Source: JADJOY01 sp016713535 [NCBI: Deltaproteobacteria bacterium] (GTDB taxonomy: Bacteria > JADJOY01). From it: a stretch of DNA of 57,238 bases. The stretch lies in NCBI GenBank assembly GCA_016713535.1, contig JADJOY010000003.1, positions 486,651 to 543,888 of the forward strand, in the 5' to 3' direction. Both the position numbers and the translations under genes were made by a program. Of the stretch, positions 35,064-45,062 are shown piece after piece. The number at the start of each line of letters is the position of its first letter. Within the stretch, counting starts at the first letter, position 1. The notes beneath the pieces were generated by a model, which saw only the letters and a list, made by a program, of their open reading frames with translations, ran no database searches and was not told where the DNA came from.

Positions 35064-36104
35064 ATGCGAACGATCGGCGAACGGGTACGACTCACCGAGC
35101 TGGGCTGGGAGAAGGACCTCGCGTACGAGGTCGTGAACGAGGCGGTCCCCGATGCGACCGGTGACAAGGTGCTGGTCGAGGTCGAGGCGTGCGGAGTGTG
35201 CTACCGCGACCTCATCGACCGCTCGGGGCGCTTCCCGTTCCTGCAGATGCCGATCACACCCGGCCACGAGGCGGCCGGGCGGATCGTGGACGTCGGCCCG
35301 AACGTGCAGCGCTGGAAGGTCGGCGATCGGGTCGCCAGCCTGCACCGCGACTACTGCGGCGAGTGTGGCGCGTGCGAGCGCGGTGACACCTGCTTCTGCA
35401 CCCGCGCGAGCTGGGTGCTCGGCCTGCTCGCCGACGGCGGCTACGCGCGCCACCTGATGGTGCCCGAGAAGGCGCTCTATCCGGTGCCCGACGAGCTCTC
35501 CTCGGTGCAGGCGGCGGTGCTCCACTGCACCTACGGCTCGGCATGGCGCGGGCTGGTGGTGGCGGGCGGGCTCGAGGAGGGCCAGCGCGCGCTCATCACC
35601 GGCGCCAACGGCGGCGTGGGAGCGGCCGGAGTCGAGCTCGCCGCCAAGCTCGGCGCCACGGTGGTCGCGGTGGTGCGCGACGAGAAGCACCGCGCGCTCG
35701 TCACCGAGCTCGGCGCCAGCGAGGTGATCGTCGACCGCGACGGCAGCTTCCACAAGCACCCGTCGCTGGAGAAGGTGGACGTGGTCCTCGAGTGCGTCGG
35801 CAAGGCCACCTTCAACGCGAGCCTGCGCAGCCTCGCGGTCGGTGGGCGGATGGGGCTGGTCGGCAACGTCGATCCCGAGCAGGCGGCACTCAACCTGGGC
35901 TTCGTGATCGTCAACGGCCTCACCATCCGAGGACCGGGCGGCTGCACGCCCAGGGACATCGACGGCATCGTCGCGGTGCACCGCAAGCACCCGCTGCGCT
36001 TCCTGATCGATCGCGAGCTGCCGCTGTCCGCCGCCGACGAGGCGCAGCGGCTGGTGCGCGCGGGCGGACTCCACGGCCGCATCGTGCTGGTGCCTTCGGC
36101 CTGA
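35064..36104 (+). CDS. Zinc-dependent alcohol dehydrogenase (MDR family)
   Basis: The medium-chain dehydrogenase/reductase has 346 residues. The catalytic zinc region is CGVCYRDLIDRSGRFP with GHEAAGRI. A structural zinc loop is visible (CGECGACERGDTCFC, four Cys). The Rossmann nucleotide-binding motif is TGANGGVGAAGVELAAKLGA. It oxidises an alcohol or reduces an aldehyde or enone with NAD(P); the substrate is unknown. The ATG at 35064 follows GC-rich repeat DNA. It precedes an acyltransferase gene by 29 bp on the same strand, so the two may be co-transcribed. Confidence 0.85.
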   Translation: MRTIGERVRLTELGWEKDLAYEVVNEAVPDATGDKVLVEVEACGVCYRDLIDRSGRFPFLQMPITPGHEAAGRIVDVGPNVQRWKVGDRVASLHRDYCGECGACERGDTCFCTRASWVLGLLADGGYARHLMVPEKALYPVPDELSSVQAAVLHCTYGSAWRGLVVAGGLEEGQRALITGANGGVGAAGVELAAKLGATVVAVVRDEKHRALVTELGASEVIVDRDGSFHKHPSLEKVDVVLECVGKATFNASLRSLAVGGRMGLVGNVDPEQAALNLGFVIVNGLTIRGPGGCTPRDIDGIVAVHRKHPLRFLIDRELPLSAADEAQRLVRAGGLHGRIVLVPSA

Positions 36105-36133
36105 GCCGCCGCCGCGTCCCGAGCGCCCGAGTC

Positions 36134-37012
36134 ATGCCCACGCGCGACGATGCCGCGCCGAGCCCCGCCCGCCCACGGCGCGAGCCCCTCGCGTGGTCGC
36201 GCGCCGAGCTCGAGTCGCGCTCGTGGTTCGAGCGCACCAGCGTCCGCGCCGTCACCTTCGTCCACGCCCGCGCCTGGGCGAAGGCCCCGTTTCTGGTGTG
36301 GGTGCACACCTTCACCAACTGGTTCGCGTGGCGGTTCGTGGGCCGGGTGCTGCGGGTCGAGCACGCCGAGCGGCTCGGCGCCATCGCGAGCGAGCGCCCG
36401 GTGGTGGTGATGGCGAACCACCTCACGTTCTGGGACCTCTACATCCTCTCCGCGGTGCTCTATCGCCGCACCGGGGTGTGGCGCGACTACTACTTCCCGG
36501 TGCGCGCGCGGTTCTTCTACGAGAACCCGGCGGGCTTCCTGCTCAACGTGCTGTTCGCGGGGCTCACGATGTTCCCGCCGTTCTTCCAGAGCGACGTCGC
36601 GCGGCGGCTCGACGTGGAGGCGCTGCGCATCCTCGATCGGGTGGCGGGGCGGCGCCGCGCGCTGGTCGGGTTCCATCCCGAGGGCACGCGCAACAAGACA
36701 GGGAACCCGTACCAGCTCCTGCCGGCCCGCGCCGCGACCAAGCGCGTGCTGCAGACGGCGCGTCGCGCTGGCGCGGTGGTGATACCGATATTCATGAACG
36801 GTCTCGACGGCGGCATGCACCGCACGCTGGGGAAGAACCTGCTGAAGACCGGCGTGATCCATGTGATGATCGGCGAGCCGATCGAGCCCGCGGCGTTCCT
36901 CGACGAGGCCGAGAGCGCTGGCGCCGATCCCGTGTCCCGCATCATGGACGTCCTCCACGACCTCGCCGCCGAGGAGCGCGCGCTGCGCGAAGCGGCGCCG
37001 GAGAGCGTGTGA
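36134..37012 (+). CDS. 1-acyl-sn-glycerol-3-phosphate acyltransferase-like (PlsC family)
   Basis: The acyltransferase has 292 residues. The catalytic block is NHLTFWDLY, fitting HxxxxD. The substrate-binding block is FHPEGTRNKTGNPYQLLPAR. A hydrophobic segment with AGFLLNVLFAGLTMFPPFF suggests membrane association. It would transfer an acyl group to a lysophospholipid or another alcohol acceptor in phospholipid synthesis. The acceptor is not determined. Its stop overlaps a GTG that could open the next frame. Confidence 0.82.
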   Translation: MPTRDDAAPSPARPRREPLAWSRAELESRSWFERTSVRAVTFVHARAWAKAPFLVWVHTFTNWFAWRFVGRVLRVEHAERLGAIASERPVVVMANHLTFWDLYILSAVLYRRTGVWRDYYFPVRARFFYENPAGFLLNVLFAGLTMFPPFFQSDVARRLDVEALRILDRVAGRRRALVGFHPEGTRNKTGNPYQLLPARAATKRVLQTARRAGAVVIPIFMNGLDGGMHRTLGKNLLKTGVIHVMIGEPIEPAAFLDEAESAGADPVSRIMDVLHDLAAEERALREAAPESV

Positions 37013-37053
37013 GTCGCTCGGTCGGAGTGCCCGGTGGAAGCTGCGTGGATCCG

Positions 37054-37115
37054 GCGACGCGGGATGGAGCCCCCGTCGCTACGATTCTCGTAGCGCGGGG
37101 GGCGCCGTCCCCCCG
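37054..37115 (+). repeat. Class II REP-like palindrome (copy 2), at the start of the GH106 gene
   Basis: GCGACGCGGG pairs with CCCCCGTCGC with one mismatch around an ATGGAG loop, and a GGGGGG/CCCCCC stem follows. The element sits between PlsC and the GH106 signal sequence and may even be translated if the upstream GTG is used. Confidence 0.6.
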
Positions 37116-37125
37116 CGAGCGTCGC

Positions 37126-40100
37126 GTGCTCGGTGCCGTGCTGCTCGCGGCGCTCGTCGTCGCCGGCTGCGGCGGTGGCGGCGGCTCCGAGGCCGCGCCC
37201 GAGGACCCGTCGCCGCTTCCTCCCGAGCCCGGGTTCTCGGTCGAGCGGCTGGTGAGCCCACCCCCGAGCTACGGCCCGTGGGTGCGGTGGTGGTGGCCCG
37301 GCAACGACGTGACCGACGAAGAGCTCGCGCGCGAGGTGGACGTGCTCGCCGCCGCCGGCTTCGCGGGAGCCGAGATCCAGGCCTTCGACGCCGCGCTCGA
37401 CCCCGACGCACCCACGGCCGAGCTCGAGCGCCGCCGCTCCTTCGGGAGCCCGTCGTATTTCGCCCACGTGCGCACCGTGCGCGACCGCGCCACGTCGCGC
37501 GGCCTCGCGATCGACCTCACCCTCGGCTCCGGCTGGCCGGTGGGCGGGATGCACGTGGATCCCGAGGAGTCGATCCAGACGCTGCTCTGGAGCGAGGACG
37601 CGGTCGACGGGCCGGCCGCGGTCACGCTCGATCTCGCCAAGCCCGACCGGCCGATCTTCTACGTGGTCGCGCAGATCCTTCAGCTCGCGGGCGAGCCGCA
37701 GGCGCGCTGGGAAGGGGATCGCGCCGAGCTCGTGGCGGTTTTGGCGTCCCGGGTCACGGGCGGGGGCGGTCGTCGAATCCGCTCTACCTCTTCGACACGA
37801 TCGAGCTCGACGCCTCATCTGCCATCGACCTCACCGGCGCGGTGGGCGCCGACGGCCAGCTCGCGTGGCAGGCCCCCGAGGGCCGCTGGCAGGTGGTGGC
37901 CTTCTTCGCGGCGCCCGACGGCGAGTACCCGCTGCTCAACGCCGAGCCCGAGTCGGGCTACGTGGTCGACCACCTCGATGCCAGGCTCGTCGAGAGCGAG
38001 CTCGAGTACCGCTTCGGCGACGGCACCGGGCTCGACCTCACCGGCGGCGCGGGCGGTCCGTTCCGCGCGATCTTCGACGACAGCCTCGAGCTCAAGACCG
38101 AGCGCCACGTGAGCAGCGACTTCGTGGCCGAGTTCCGCCGCCGCCGCGGCTACGACCCGAGCCCGTGGATGCCCGCGGTGGTGGTGCCGGGCGCCGACAA
38201 CTACGTGTTCGAGGCGGCGTCGCTCCAGGCAGGCGCGCCGTTTCGCTTCGGCGCCGACGACGAGCGCGTGCGTCACGACTGGGCGCGCACGGTGTCGGAG
38301 CTCTTCCACGAGCGCTGGTACGGTGTCATGCGGCGGTGGTCGCACGAGCGCGGCATCGCGCTGCGCGCGCAGCCCTACGGCGCCGCGTTCGACGTCCTCG
38401 CCAACGAGGGCGCCGCCGACATCCCCGAGGCCGAGCAACTCTACGCCGGTGGCTCGGAGGTACTTCTCTCGATGGCGTCCTCGGCGGCCGCGCTCTACGG
38501 GCGGAACCTGGTCTCGGCGGAGACGATGCCGTGGGCCGGGCGCGACTTCATGACCACGCCCGCCAAGATGAAGCTCGCCGCCGACAAGCTGCTCGCCGCG
38601 GGGATCAACCAGGTGGTCTTCCACGGCTTCCCGTACCGCAAGGACGATGGCGGCTACGGCGAGGTCGGCTGGAATCCGTTCTCGTCGCCGTGGTCGGGGC
38701 TCCTCACGTTCGCGTCCCACGTCGGCGAGACCGACCCGTTCTGGCCCGACCAGCCAGCGCTCGACCGCTACCTGGCGCGCGCCCAGTACGCGATGCGCCA
38801 GGGCGAGCCCTCGGTCGACGTGCTGATCTACTACCCGTGGCTCGGCTTCCCCTCGAACTTCCAGTTCGCCGAGGGGCACGACGAAACACTTTTCACGGGA
38901 GCGCTTGCGGGGCTCGAGCCGCGCGCGGGCTTCGACCAGCTCTACCAGATCGGCAAGCTGGTGGGGCTCTCGAAGCCCGACCCGCGCGCGGTGTGGCTCG
39001 AGGATGTCTGGGAGCTGATCGCTGCGCTCGACGCGCGCGGTCGCTCGTGGGGCTGGGTCAACGACGAGAGCCTGGCGCTCGCCGAGGGTGGCGACGCCGA
39101 CGGATTCACGATCCGCGGGCGGCGCTTCGCGGCGGTGGCGGTCGTCGAGACCGCGACGATGGAGCCCGCCGCGGCGAAGGCGCTGGCGGCGCTCGCCTCG
39201 CGCGGCGTGCCGGTGCTGCTCGCGGGCGAGGTGCCGAGCGCGCAGCCAGGCTACGGCGGCGCGGCCAAGGGCGATCGCGTGGTGCGGGAGGCGCTGGGGG
39301 AGGCGGGGCGCGGCGCGCGGGTTCGGAGCGCGGCGTCCGTGGAGGCTGCGGGCGAGGTGCTCGATTCGCTGGAGATCCAGGGTGGGCTCGCCTTCGCGAG
39401 CCCCGCGCCCGCGCTGCGCCAGTACCAGCGGCGGGTTGGTGGCGATGGCCGGATCGTCTTCGTCTGGAACTCGTCGCGGGAGATCGTGAAGACGACGCTG
39501 GTCGGCGACTGCGACGCGGCGAGCTGGTTCGACGCCTGGACCGGTGTCGTGGCCGACGCGGGAAGCGATCTCTCGCTCACGCTCGCGCCCTGGGAGTCGC
39601 GGTTCCTGCTCTGTGGGCTCGATGTGAGCGGAGCACCCGCGGTGGAGCCGGCGGCGCCGCTCGCCGCGGGCGGGACGGTGAGCGAGCGCAAGGCGCTCGA
39701 GGCGTGGAGCCTGTCGGTGAGCGGGCCGGACGTGGCGGGTGGGTCGTTCGCGCGCGCGCTCGCGGCGCTCACCGACTGGCGCGAGATCCCGGAGCTCCGG
39801 CGCGTGTCGAGCGCCGGCGTCTACCGGACCACCGTCGCCGCCGGGCCGCTCGGCGAGGGCCAGCGCGCGGTGCTCTCCTTCGGCTGGGTGGTGGGCGCGG
39901 CCGACGTGCGCGTGAACGGTCGAGAGCTGGGCCGCGTGCGGTTTCCGCCCTTCGAGCTCGACGTGAGCGCGGCGCTGGTGGCGGGACCGAACGAGGTCGA
40001 GGTCACCGTCACCTCGCCGCTTCGCAACCGCTTCGTCGGCTATGGGCTCTCGGGCGATCCCGCGTACGCCCAGTTCGCCGGCCGCTCCGACGACGTGATG

Positions 40101-40151
40101 GCGGCCGGCCTTCTCGGCCCCGCGGCGCTCGAGATCCGCACCGGGGGGTGA
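37126..40151 (+). CDS. GH106-like glycosidase (alpha-L-rhamnosidase family), lipoprotein, frame broken once
   Basis: The protein has about 1000 residues. GTG 37126 opens VLGAVLLAALVVAGCGGGGG, a lipobox-type leader. GTG 37009 would be an alternative start that adds REP-derived residues and an Arg-rich n-region. The catalytic body shows PWVRWWWPGNDVTDEEL, LTLGSGWPVGG, FDDSLELKTE and FRRRRGYDPSPWMPA, as in GH106. Then come LYAGGSEVLLSMASSAAALY, a lid region and a C-terminal beta-sandwich with WVVGAADVRVNGRELG. The frame changes near 37768 in a G run. It probably removes terminal rhamnose-like sugars from outside substrates. Confidence 0.72.
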
Positions 40152-40173
40152 CCCGAGCCGCCCAACGGGAGTG

Positions 40174-40196
40174 TAGGGGCGAGCGTAAGCTCGCCC
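40174..40196 (+). repeat. Class I REP-like palindrome
   Basis: GGGCGAGC / GCTCGCCC with a GTAA loop is preceded by GGGAGTGTAG. The same sequence with loop GCGA recurs at 51982-52010. Confidence 0.6.
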
Positions 40197-40234
40197 GCGG
40201 TGTCGTCATGGATTCCGTCGCGTATCGTGATCGG

Positions 40235-40960
40235 CTACGTCGCGACGACCCGGCGCGGCGCGGCTACGCCCTCGGCGCCGCCCAGCTTCACCACCCGCTC
40301 GGTGACGAGCGTGGGGTGGCCCTCGTCGGTGGCGTCGAAGGTGACGAGCTCGAGCGCGCCGATCGTGAGCGTGATCGGCCGCTCGTCGCGGAGTCGCGCG
40401 AGCACCGCCGCCAGCGGCGCCGCGGCGCGCGTGTCCTGGAACCGCCCCACGGTCACGTGCGGCACGTAGGGAGCGAAGCGGACCTCGGGGTGGATGCGCG
40501 CGAGCGCGTGGCGCGCCGCAGCGAGCGCGCCGCTCGCGTCGTGGACGTCGAGGAAGGCACACGAAGCGCACGCGTTGGCACCGCCGACGTGGAGCTCGAT
40601 CGGCGCGGCGAGCGCGGCGCGGAGCGCGACGCCTTGCTCGCCGAGCACCCGCCACGGCACGTCGTCGTCGTGGCGCGGCTCGCCGGCGCACGGAAACCCC
40701 GCCACGAACGCGGTGACGTGGGCGTCGTGCGCCGGCACCGGCACGATCGCGTCGCCGAGGGCCGTGGCGACCCGCGCCATGCGCTCGACGACAGCGTGCT
40801 CGAGGATGCGCAGCACCCACACCGCAAAGCGCGAACGGCCGCGGCGCCACTCCTCGAGCGCGCCGTCGCTCGGCCCGAGGGTGTGCGAGCGCGCGCGGAA
40901 CGCCTGGAACGTGGCGTCGAAGTCGACGGCGCCGCCGGGCGCGCCGTCCTCACCCACCAT
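40235..40960 (-). CDS. 2H phosphoesterase superfamily protein (LigT/2'-5' RNA ligase-like)
   Basis: The protein has 241 residues. The two HxT motifs of the 2H family appear as HDAHVTAF and YVPHVTVGRF, about 95 residues apart. Such proteins cut cyclic phosphodiester or 2'-5' bonds. The N-terminus (FDATFQAFRARSHTLG) and the strand ITLTIGALELVTFDATDEG fit the fold. Its ATG overlaps the stop of the upstream fumarylacetoacetase-like gene as TGATG. The substrate is unknown. Confidence 0.7.
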   Translation of the reverse strand: MVGEDGAPGGAVDFDATFQAFRARSHTLGPSDGALEEWRRGRSRFAVWVLRILEHAVVERMARVATALGDAIVPVPAHDAHVTAFVAGFPCAGEPRHDDDVPWRVLGEQGVALRAALAAPIELHVGGANACASCAFLDVHDASGALAAARHALARIHPEVRFAPYVPHVTVGRFQDTRAAAPLAAVLARLRDERPITLTIGALELVTFDATDEGHPTLVTERVVKLGGAEGVAAPRRVVAT

Positions 40961-41808
40961 CACACGAAGCGGGTGGTGAGGCGCGCGAGCGGCCACTCGC
41001 CGGTGAGCTCGATCGTCACCGCGTCGCCCGGCGTCAGCGCGCTCACGCCCTGTGGCGTGCCCATGAAGATCAGGTCGCCGGGCTCGAGGGTCATGACCGC
41101 GCTCGCGCACTCCACGATCGCCGCGGGGTCGAACATCATCAGCCCGAGTGACGAGTCCTGGCGGACCTCTCCGTTCAGGCTGCCGGTGATCCGCATGCGC
41201 TCGAGCGGGAAGGGGACGCCCGCGGGGGTGAGCCGGATCCACGGCCCCACCGGGCCGAAGCCGTCGTAGCCCTTGGCGCGCGCCCACTGGTCGTCGCGGC
41301 GCTGCAGGTCGCGGTTCGACACGTCGTTGCCGAGGGTGATGCCGGCGATGTGGTGCCACGCGTCGGCGGCGGCGATGCGCCGACCGCGCGCGCCGATCAC
41401 CACCACCAGCTCGCTCTCGAGGTCGATGCGCTCGAAGCCTCGAGGCAGCTCCACCTCGGCGTCGTCGCCGACCAGGCACGACGGTGGCTTGAAGAAGAGC
41501 AGCGGCTCCTTGGGCACCTCGTTGCCGAGCTCGGCGGCGTGGGCGCGGAAGTTCCGGCCCACGGCGAGGACCTTGCTCGGGCGCGTGGGCGGCGCGAGCC
41601 GCAAGCCGCCGACCGCTCCGCGAAACCCGCCGGCGACCGGCGCGAGCGGCGCCGCGAGCGAGACGCCCGCGGCGAACGGATCGACGATCTCCTCGGCGAC
41701 GTCGGTGGGCGCGGGCGGATCGCCCCGCGTGACCACACGCACCGCGCGCTCACCGCCGTCGGCGAGTGTCACGCGCCCGAGCCAGGTGACGTCGCCGGCG
41801 TCGCTCAC
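40960..41808 (-). CDS. Fumarylacetoacetate hydrolase (FAH) family protein
   Basis: The protein has about 282 residues. The FAH fold is shown by VLAVGRNFRAHAAELGNEVP, PLLFFKPPSCLVG, the metal-ligand block IDLESELVVVIGARGR, ITLGNDVSNRDLQ, GFGPVGPWI and GDLIFMGTPQGVSAL. Members are hydrolases, decarboxylases or isomerases acting on ring-fission products of aromatic or ring-opened compounds, so a role in catabolism is plausible. It starts at GTG 41808, overlapping the preceding stop (GTGA). It forms a leftward run with the Cys-rich and 2H genes. Confidence 0.83.
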   Translation of the reverse strand: MSDAGDVTWLGRVTLADGGERAVRVVTRGDPPAPTDVAEEIVDPFAAGVSLAAPLAPVAGGFRGAVGGLRLAPPTRPSKVLAVGRNFRAHAAELGNEVPKEPLLFFKPPSCLVGDDAEVELPRGFERIDLESELVVVIGARGRRIAAADAWHHIAGITLGNDVSNRDLQRRDDQWARAKGYDGFGPVGPWIRLTPAGVPFPLERMRITGSLNGEVRQDSSLGLMMFDPAAIVECASAVMTLEPGDLIFMGTPQGVSALTPGDAVTIELTGEWPLARLTTRFV

Positions 41809-42401
41809 GGCAGCGCGGCCTTGCACGCGGGAGCGATCTCCTTCTCGTGCTCCTTCAAGCACTTCACGATCCGGCCTTGGCCCTTCTCGACCTTGGCGCA
41901 GAACTTCGCGACGTCCGGGGCACACGCGTCCTGGGCCGCCTGCTGCTTCTCGTCGACCTTCTTCTGGACCTCGGCGTGCTTCGCCTTGGCCTTCTCGACC
42001 TCACCCTTGCAGTCGGGGGTGAGCGCCGACTCGTGCTCGGCGAGGCACTTGATGACGCGACCCTTTCCGGACTCGACGCCTTTGCACAGTTTCTCCGCGT
42101 CGTCCGAGCACGCTGCGGTCACTTCCTGGGAGCGCGCCTTCATGTGCTCGACGTGCGCCTTGCACTCGGGGCCGAGGTCCTTCTCGTGGGCCATCAAGCA
42201 CCTGAGGCGGGCGCCGCCGCCGGGCTTCACGTCGGCGCAGAACTTCTGGCGCTCGGTGGCGCAGGCACCGCCTTTGTCCTCGCTGGCGGCGGGCGCGGCT
42301 GCCCCGGACTCGGCGCTCGCGACGCTCGTCGCGAGCGCGAGGGCGAACAGGCCGGCGGTGAGGAAACGGAAAGTTCGAGAGGGTGTACGGGTGGTGTTCA
42401 T
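41805..42401 (-). CDS. Secreted Cys-rich repeat protein (GLG1/FGFR-like Cys repeat)
   Basis: The protein has 198 residues with a signal peptide ending at ASA, at about residue 30. Three repeats follow, each with the pattern C-x3-x2-x2-FC/LC then RLRCL, RVIKCL or RIVKCL, a HE(K/S) and a final C. They begin at ACATERQKFCADV, ACSDDAEKLCKGV and ACAPDVAKFCAKV. This is the Cys-rich repeat known from the Golgi protein GLG1 and found in exported bacterial proteins. It is Lys/Glu-rich and probably periplasmic. The function is unknown. Confidence 0.72.
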   Translation of the reverse strand: MNTTRTPSRTFRFLTAGLFALALATSVASAESGAAAPAASEDKGGACATERQKFCADVKPGGGARLRCLMAHEKDLGPECKAHVEHMKARSQEVTAACSDDAEKLCKGVESGKGRVIKCLAEHESALTPDCKGEVEKAKAKHAEVQKKVDEKQQAAQDACAPDVAKFCAKVEKGQGRIVKCLKEHEKEIAPACKAALP

Positions 42402-42516
42402 CGCTTGCGTTCTCCGCTCTTTCGGGGATCGTGTCCGAAGGTAATTCAGCGCGCCGGCCCCGGGGAGTCGCCCACGAGGTGCCCGTTCGACGACGCCGCG
42501 ATCAGGAGGATTCATC

Positions 42517-43071
42517 GTGCCGTCGTTGATCTCCCACGCGATCGTGGCCGCCGGCGCGACGCGCCTCGTCTTCGGAGCGGGCGCGCCGCGCGCGGTGTAC
42601 GCCGCGGCGGTGGCGCTCTCGTGCCTGCCGGACGCCGACGTGATCGGCTTCCGCCTCGGCGTGCCGTACGCGGCGCCATGGGGCCATCGCGGTGCCAGCC
42701 ACTCGCTGGTGATGGCGGCGATCGTGAGCCTGCCGGTGGCGGCGGCGCTGGCGCGGCGCCACCGCGGCGCGGCCGGGGCCCGGCGATGGCCCGCGCTCTG
42801 GGGGTTCCTGTTCGCCGCGATGGCGTCGCACGGGATCCTGGACGCGTTCACGAGCGGCGGGCACGGCATCGCGCTGCTCTGGCCGTCGAGCGCCGAGCGG
42901 TTCTTCGCGCCGTGGCGGCCGATCGCGGTGTCGCCGATCGGGCTGAGCCGGTTCCTGAGCGCGCGCGGCGTGCACGTACTCGCGAGCGAGGCGACGGTGG
43001 TGTGGGCGCCGCTCGCGGTGACGCTCGCCTTCGCGGAGCGCTTCCGGTCGCGGCGATCGAGGGATCGTTAG
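42517..43071 (+). CDS. YdjM-like membrane-bound metal-dependent hydrolase
   Basis: The membrane protein has 184 residues. It starts at GTG 42517 after an AGGAGGA site. Motifs of the YdjM/LexA-regulated hydrolase family are PSLISHAIVAAG, LPDADVIGF, HRGASHSLVM and SHGILDAFTSGGHGIAL. The Asp and His residues would bind metal. About four hydrophobic segments are visible. The physiological substrate is unknown. Confidence 0.8.
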   Translation: MPSLISHAIVAAGATRLVFGAGAPRAVYAAAVALSCLPDADVIGFRLGVPYAAPWGHRGASHSLVMAAIVSLPVAAALARRHRGAAGARRWPALWGFLFAAMASHGILDAFTSGGHGIALLWPSSAERFFAPWRPIAVSPIGLSRFLSARGVHVLASEATVVWAPLAVTLAFAERFRSRRSRDR

Positions 43072-43089
43072 CGACCGCGGGTGGGCGCT

Positions 43090-43213
43090 GCGGCGGGGGA
43101 TGGAACCCCCGCCGCTACGGAGCGGGTCGTCGTTGCGGCGGCGATCTGGGTGCCGCGATCGATCGATCGTCGGAGGCGGGCCGTCGTAGGGCCGGGGTCT
43201 CCGTGCCCCGGCC
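43090..43213 (+). repeat. Class II REP-like palindromes (variant copy)
   Basis: The first hairpin GCGGCGGGGG / CCCCCGCCGC with an ATGGAA loop (43090-43115) differs from copy 1 by a paired A-T to G-C change, which supports the stem. A second hairpin, GGCCGGGG / CCCCGGCC with an 8-base loop, lies at 43190-43213. Confidence 0.65.
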
Positions 43214-43285
43214 AGCGCTCACGGTGACGGGTCCAGTCAGGGCGGGGCGAGGGATCGTTAGACTTGGCACTCGAGGGGGTGTGCG

Positions 43286-43579
43286 ATGGTCGAGATCACG
43301 CGACTGAGTGACGACGAAGCCCACGCGCGCCTGGTCGAGGTGCCGGGCTGGACGATCGAGCACGGCAAGCTCCACCGCGCGTTCGAGTTCCGCGACTTCG
43401 TCGAGGCGTTCGGGTTCATGACCCGGGTGGCGCTGCTCGCCGAGAAGCTCGACCACCACCCGGAGTGGTCGAACGTGTACCGGCACGTCGTGATCGATCT
43501 GCGCACCCACGACGTCGACGGCCTGAGTGTGCGCGACTTCGGCCTCGCCGCGCGCATCAACCAGCTCGCTGCGGGGTGA
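43286..43579 (+). CDS. phhB: 4a-hydroxytetrahydrobiopterin dehydratase (pterin carbinolamine dehydratase)
   Basis: The protein has 97 residues, full length for the family. The diagnostic block is [20 protein letters not shown], with [19 protein letters not shown]. The His-His-Pro site dehydrates the carbinolamine formed by aromatic amino-acid hydroxylases, recycling the pterin cofactor. No aromatic hydroxylase is seen in this window. It is flanked on both sides by palindromic repeats. Confidence 0.88.
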   Translation: MVEITRLSDDEAHARLVEVPGWTIEHGKLHRAFEFRDFVEAFGFMTRVALLAEKLDHHPEWSNVYRHVVIDLRTHDVDGLSVRDFGLAARINQLAAG

Positions 43580-43600
43580 AGGCCGTACGATTTGGGCTGC

Positions 43601-43715
43601 GGGCGGGGACAGGCCCCGCCCCTACGATCGGCCGTTGGCCCCGCCCCGACGATCGGTCATGGGCCCCGCACCGAAATTTGGCGACGAACCGTAGGGGCGG
43701 GGCCTGTCCCCGCCC
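43601..43715. repeat. Inverted pair of class I REP-like palindromes (BIME-like)
   Basis: GGGCGGGG / CCCCGCCC with an ACAGG loop and a CTAC foot (43601-43624) faces GTAG plus GGGCGGGG / CCCCGCCC with a CCTGT loop (43691-43715). The two units are reverse complements of each other, as in bacterial interspersed mosaic elements. Confidence 0.7.
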
Positions 43716-43770
43716 ACCGGATCGAGCTGGGTCGTCGACGGAGCGACGACGGTCCAGGAGACCGAGCGGC

Positions 43771-44968
43771 TTACCGCACTCCGCCGCGGGGCAAGTCCTT
43801 GAATGCGACGTTCTTGTCGATACGGTCCTCGCGCGGCAGGCCGAGGACGTTCTCGGCCATGACGTTCTTCTGGATCTCGTCGGTGCCGCCGGCGATGTGG
43901 AGCGCGGGCGCGAACAGGAACTGGTTCACCCAGTGGCCCTGGCGCAGCACCGCGTCCGGGACCGGAGAGCTTGAGGCCCAGGTCGGCGGCCTTGCTCACC
44001 ACCCGCGCGATGCCGAGCTTCATCACCGACGCTTCCGACGTGGGGTCCATGCCGGCGCCCATCTTGGTGATGACGCGCGCGTTCAGGAGCTCGAGGGTCT
44101 TGGCCCAGGTGTAGAGCCGCGCCAGGTCGTCGCGCAGCACCGGGTCGAGCCGGCTCGCGTTGGCGCGCGCGTGCTCGGCCAGGGTCTCGAACTTGAACAT
44201 GCGCTCGATGCCGCCCATCGCCATGCGCTCGTTCATGAGCGTGGTCATGGCGGCGGCCCAGCCGGCGCCCTCGGGGCCGAGGCGGCCGGAGTCGGGGATG
44301 CGCACGTCGTTGAGGAACACCTCGGTGAAGTGCTGGCCGCCGGTCATCTGGCGCAGCGGGCGCACCTCGATGCCGGGGGTCTTCATGTCGACCAGGAAGT
44401 AGGTGATGCCCTTGTGCTTGGGCACGTCCGGGTTGGTGCGCGCGAGCAAGATCCCGAAGTCCGCGAAGTGGCCGCCCGAGCACCACACCTTCTGGCCGTT
44501 CACGACCCACGTGTCGCCGTCGCGGACCGCGCGGGTCGAGATGCCGGCCAGGTCCGAGCCGGCGCCCGGCTCGCTGAAGAGCTGGCACCACACCTCGTCG
44601 CCGCGCAGCATCGGCGCGAGGTAGCGCGCGCGCTGCTCGTCGTTGCCGTGCCCCATGATCGTGGGGCCGGTCATGCCGATCCCGACCACGAAGATCGACT
44701 CGCCGAGCCCCACCCGCGCGAGCTCCTGGTTCCACACGATTTGCTCGAGCGGGCCGAGCCCCTTGCCGCCGAAGTCGGTGGGCCAGGTGATCGCACCCCA
44801 GCCGTGGTCGAAGAGCGTGCGCTGCCAGTCCTTCGAGAGCCGCACCAGGCGCTCGTCGTCGAGGTCCTCGGCGAAGTAGTCCCAGCGCTCGGTGGGCGCG
44901 TGCTTCTCGAGGAACGCGCGGGCCTCGGTGCGGAACGCGGCTTCTTGCGGGGAATCGCGGAAATCCAT
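43771..44968 (-). CDS. Acyl-CoA dehydrogenase, frame broken once
   Basis: The acyl-CoA dehydrogenase has about 398 residues. It opens MDFRDSPQEAAFRTEARAFL, with GAITWPTDFGGKGL, QLFSEPGAGSDLAGISTRAV and GDTWVVNGQKVWCSGG. The frame changes near 43960. The remaining C-terminus carries ALHIAGGTDEIQKNVMAENV and LGLPRED, the usual FAD and active-site end. It lies 230 bp beyond the ferredoxin gene in the same direction, with a class II repeat between. A role in side-chain or ring-CoA dehydrogenation is inferred from context. Confidence 0.82.
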
Positions 44969-45062
44969 GGAAGAGCTCCGGCGGGACGGGGCAGGGGACG
45001 GTAGCGGCGGCGGGCGGGCTCGCGCCTGCCCCTACGAGGAAACTCAGAGCCTGTGAATCTTT

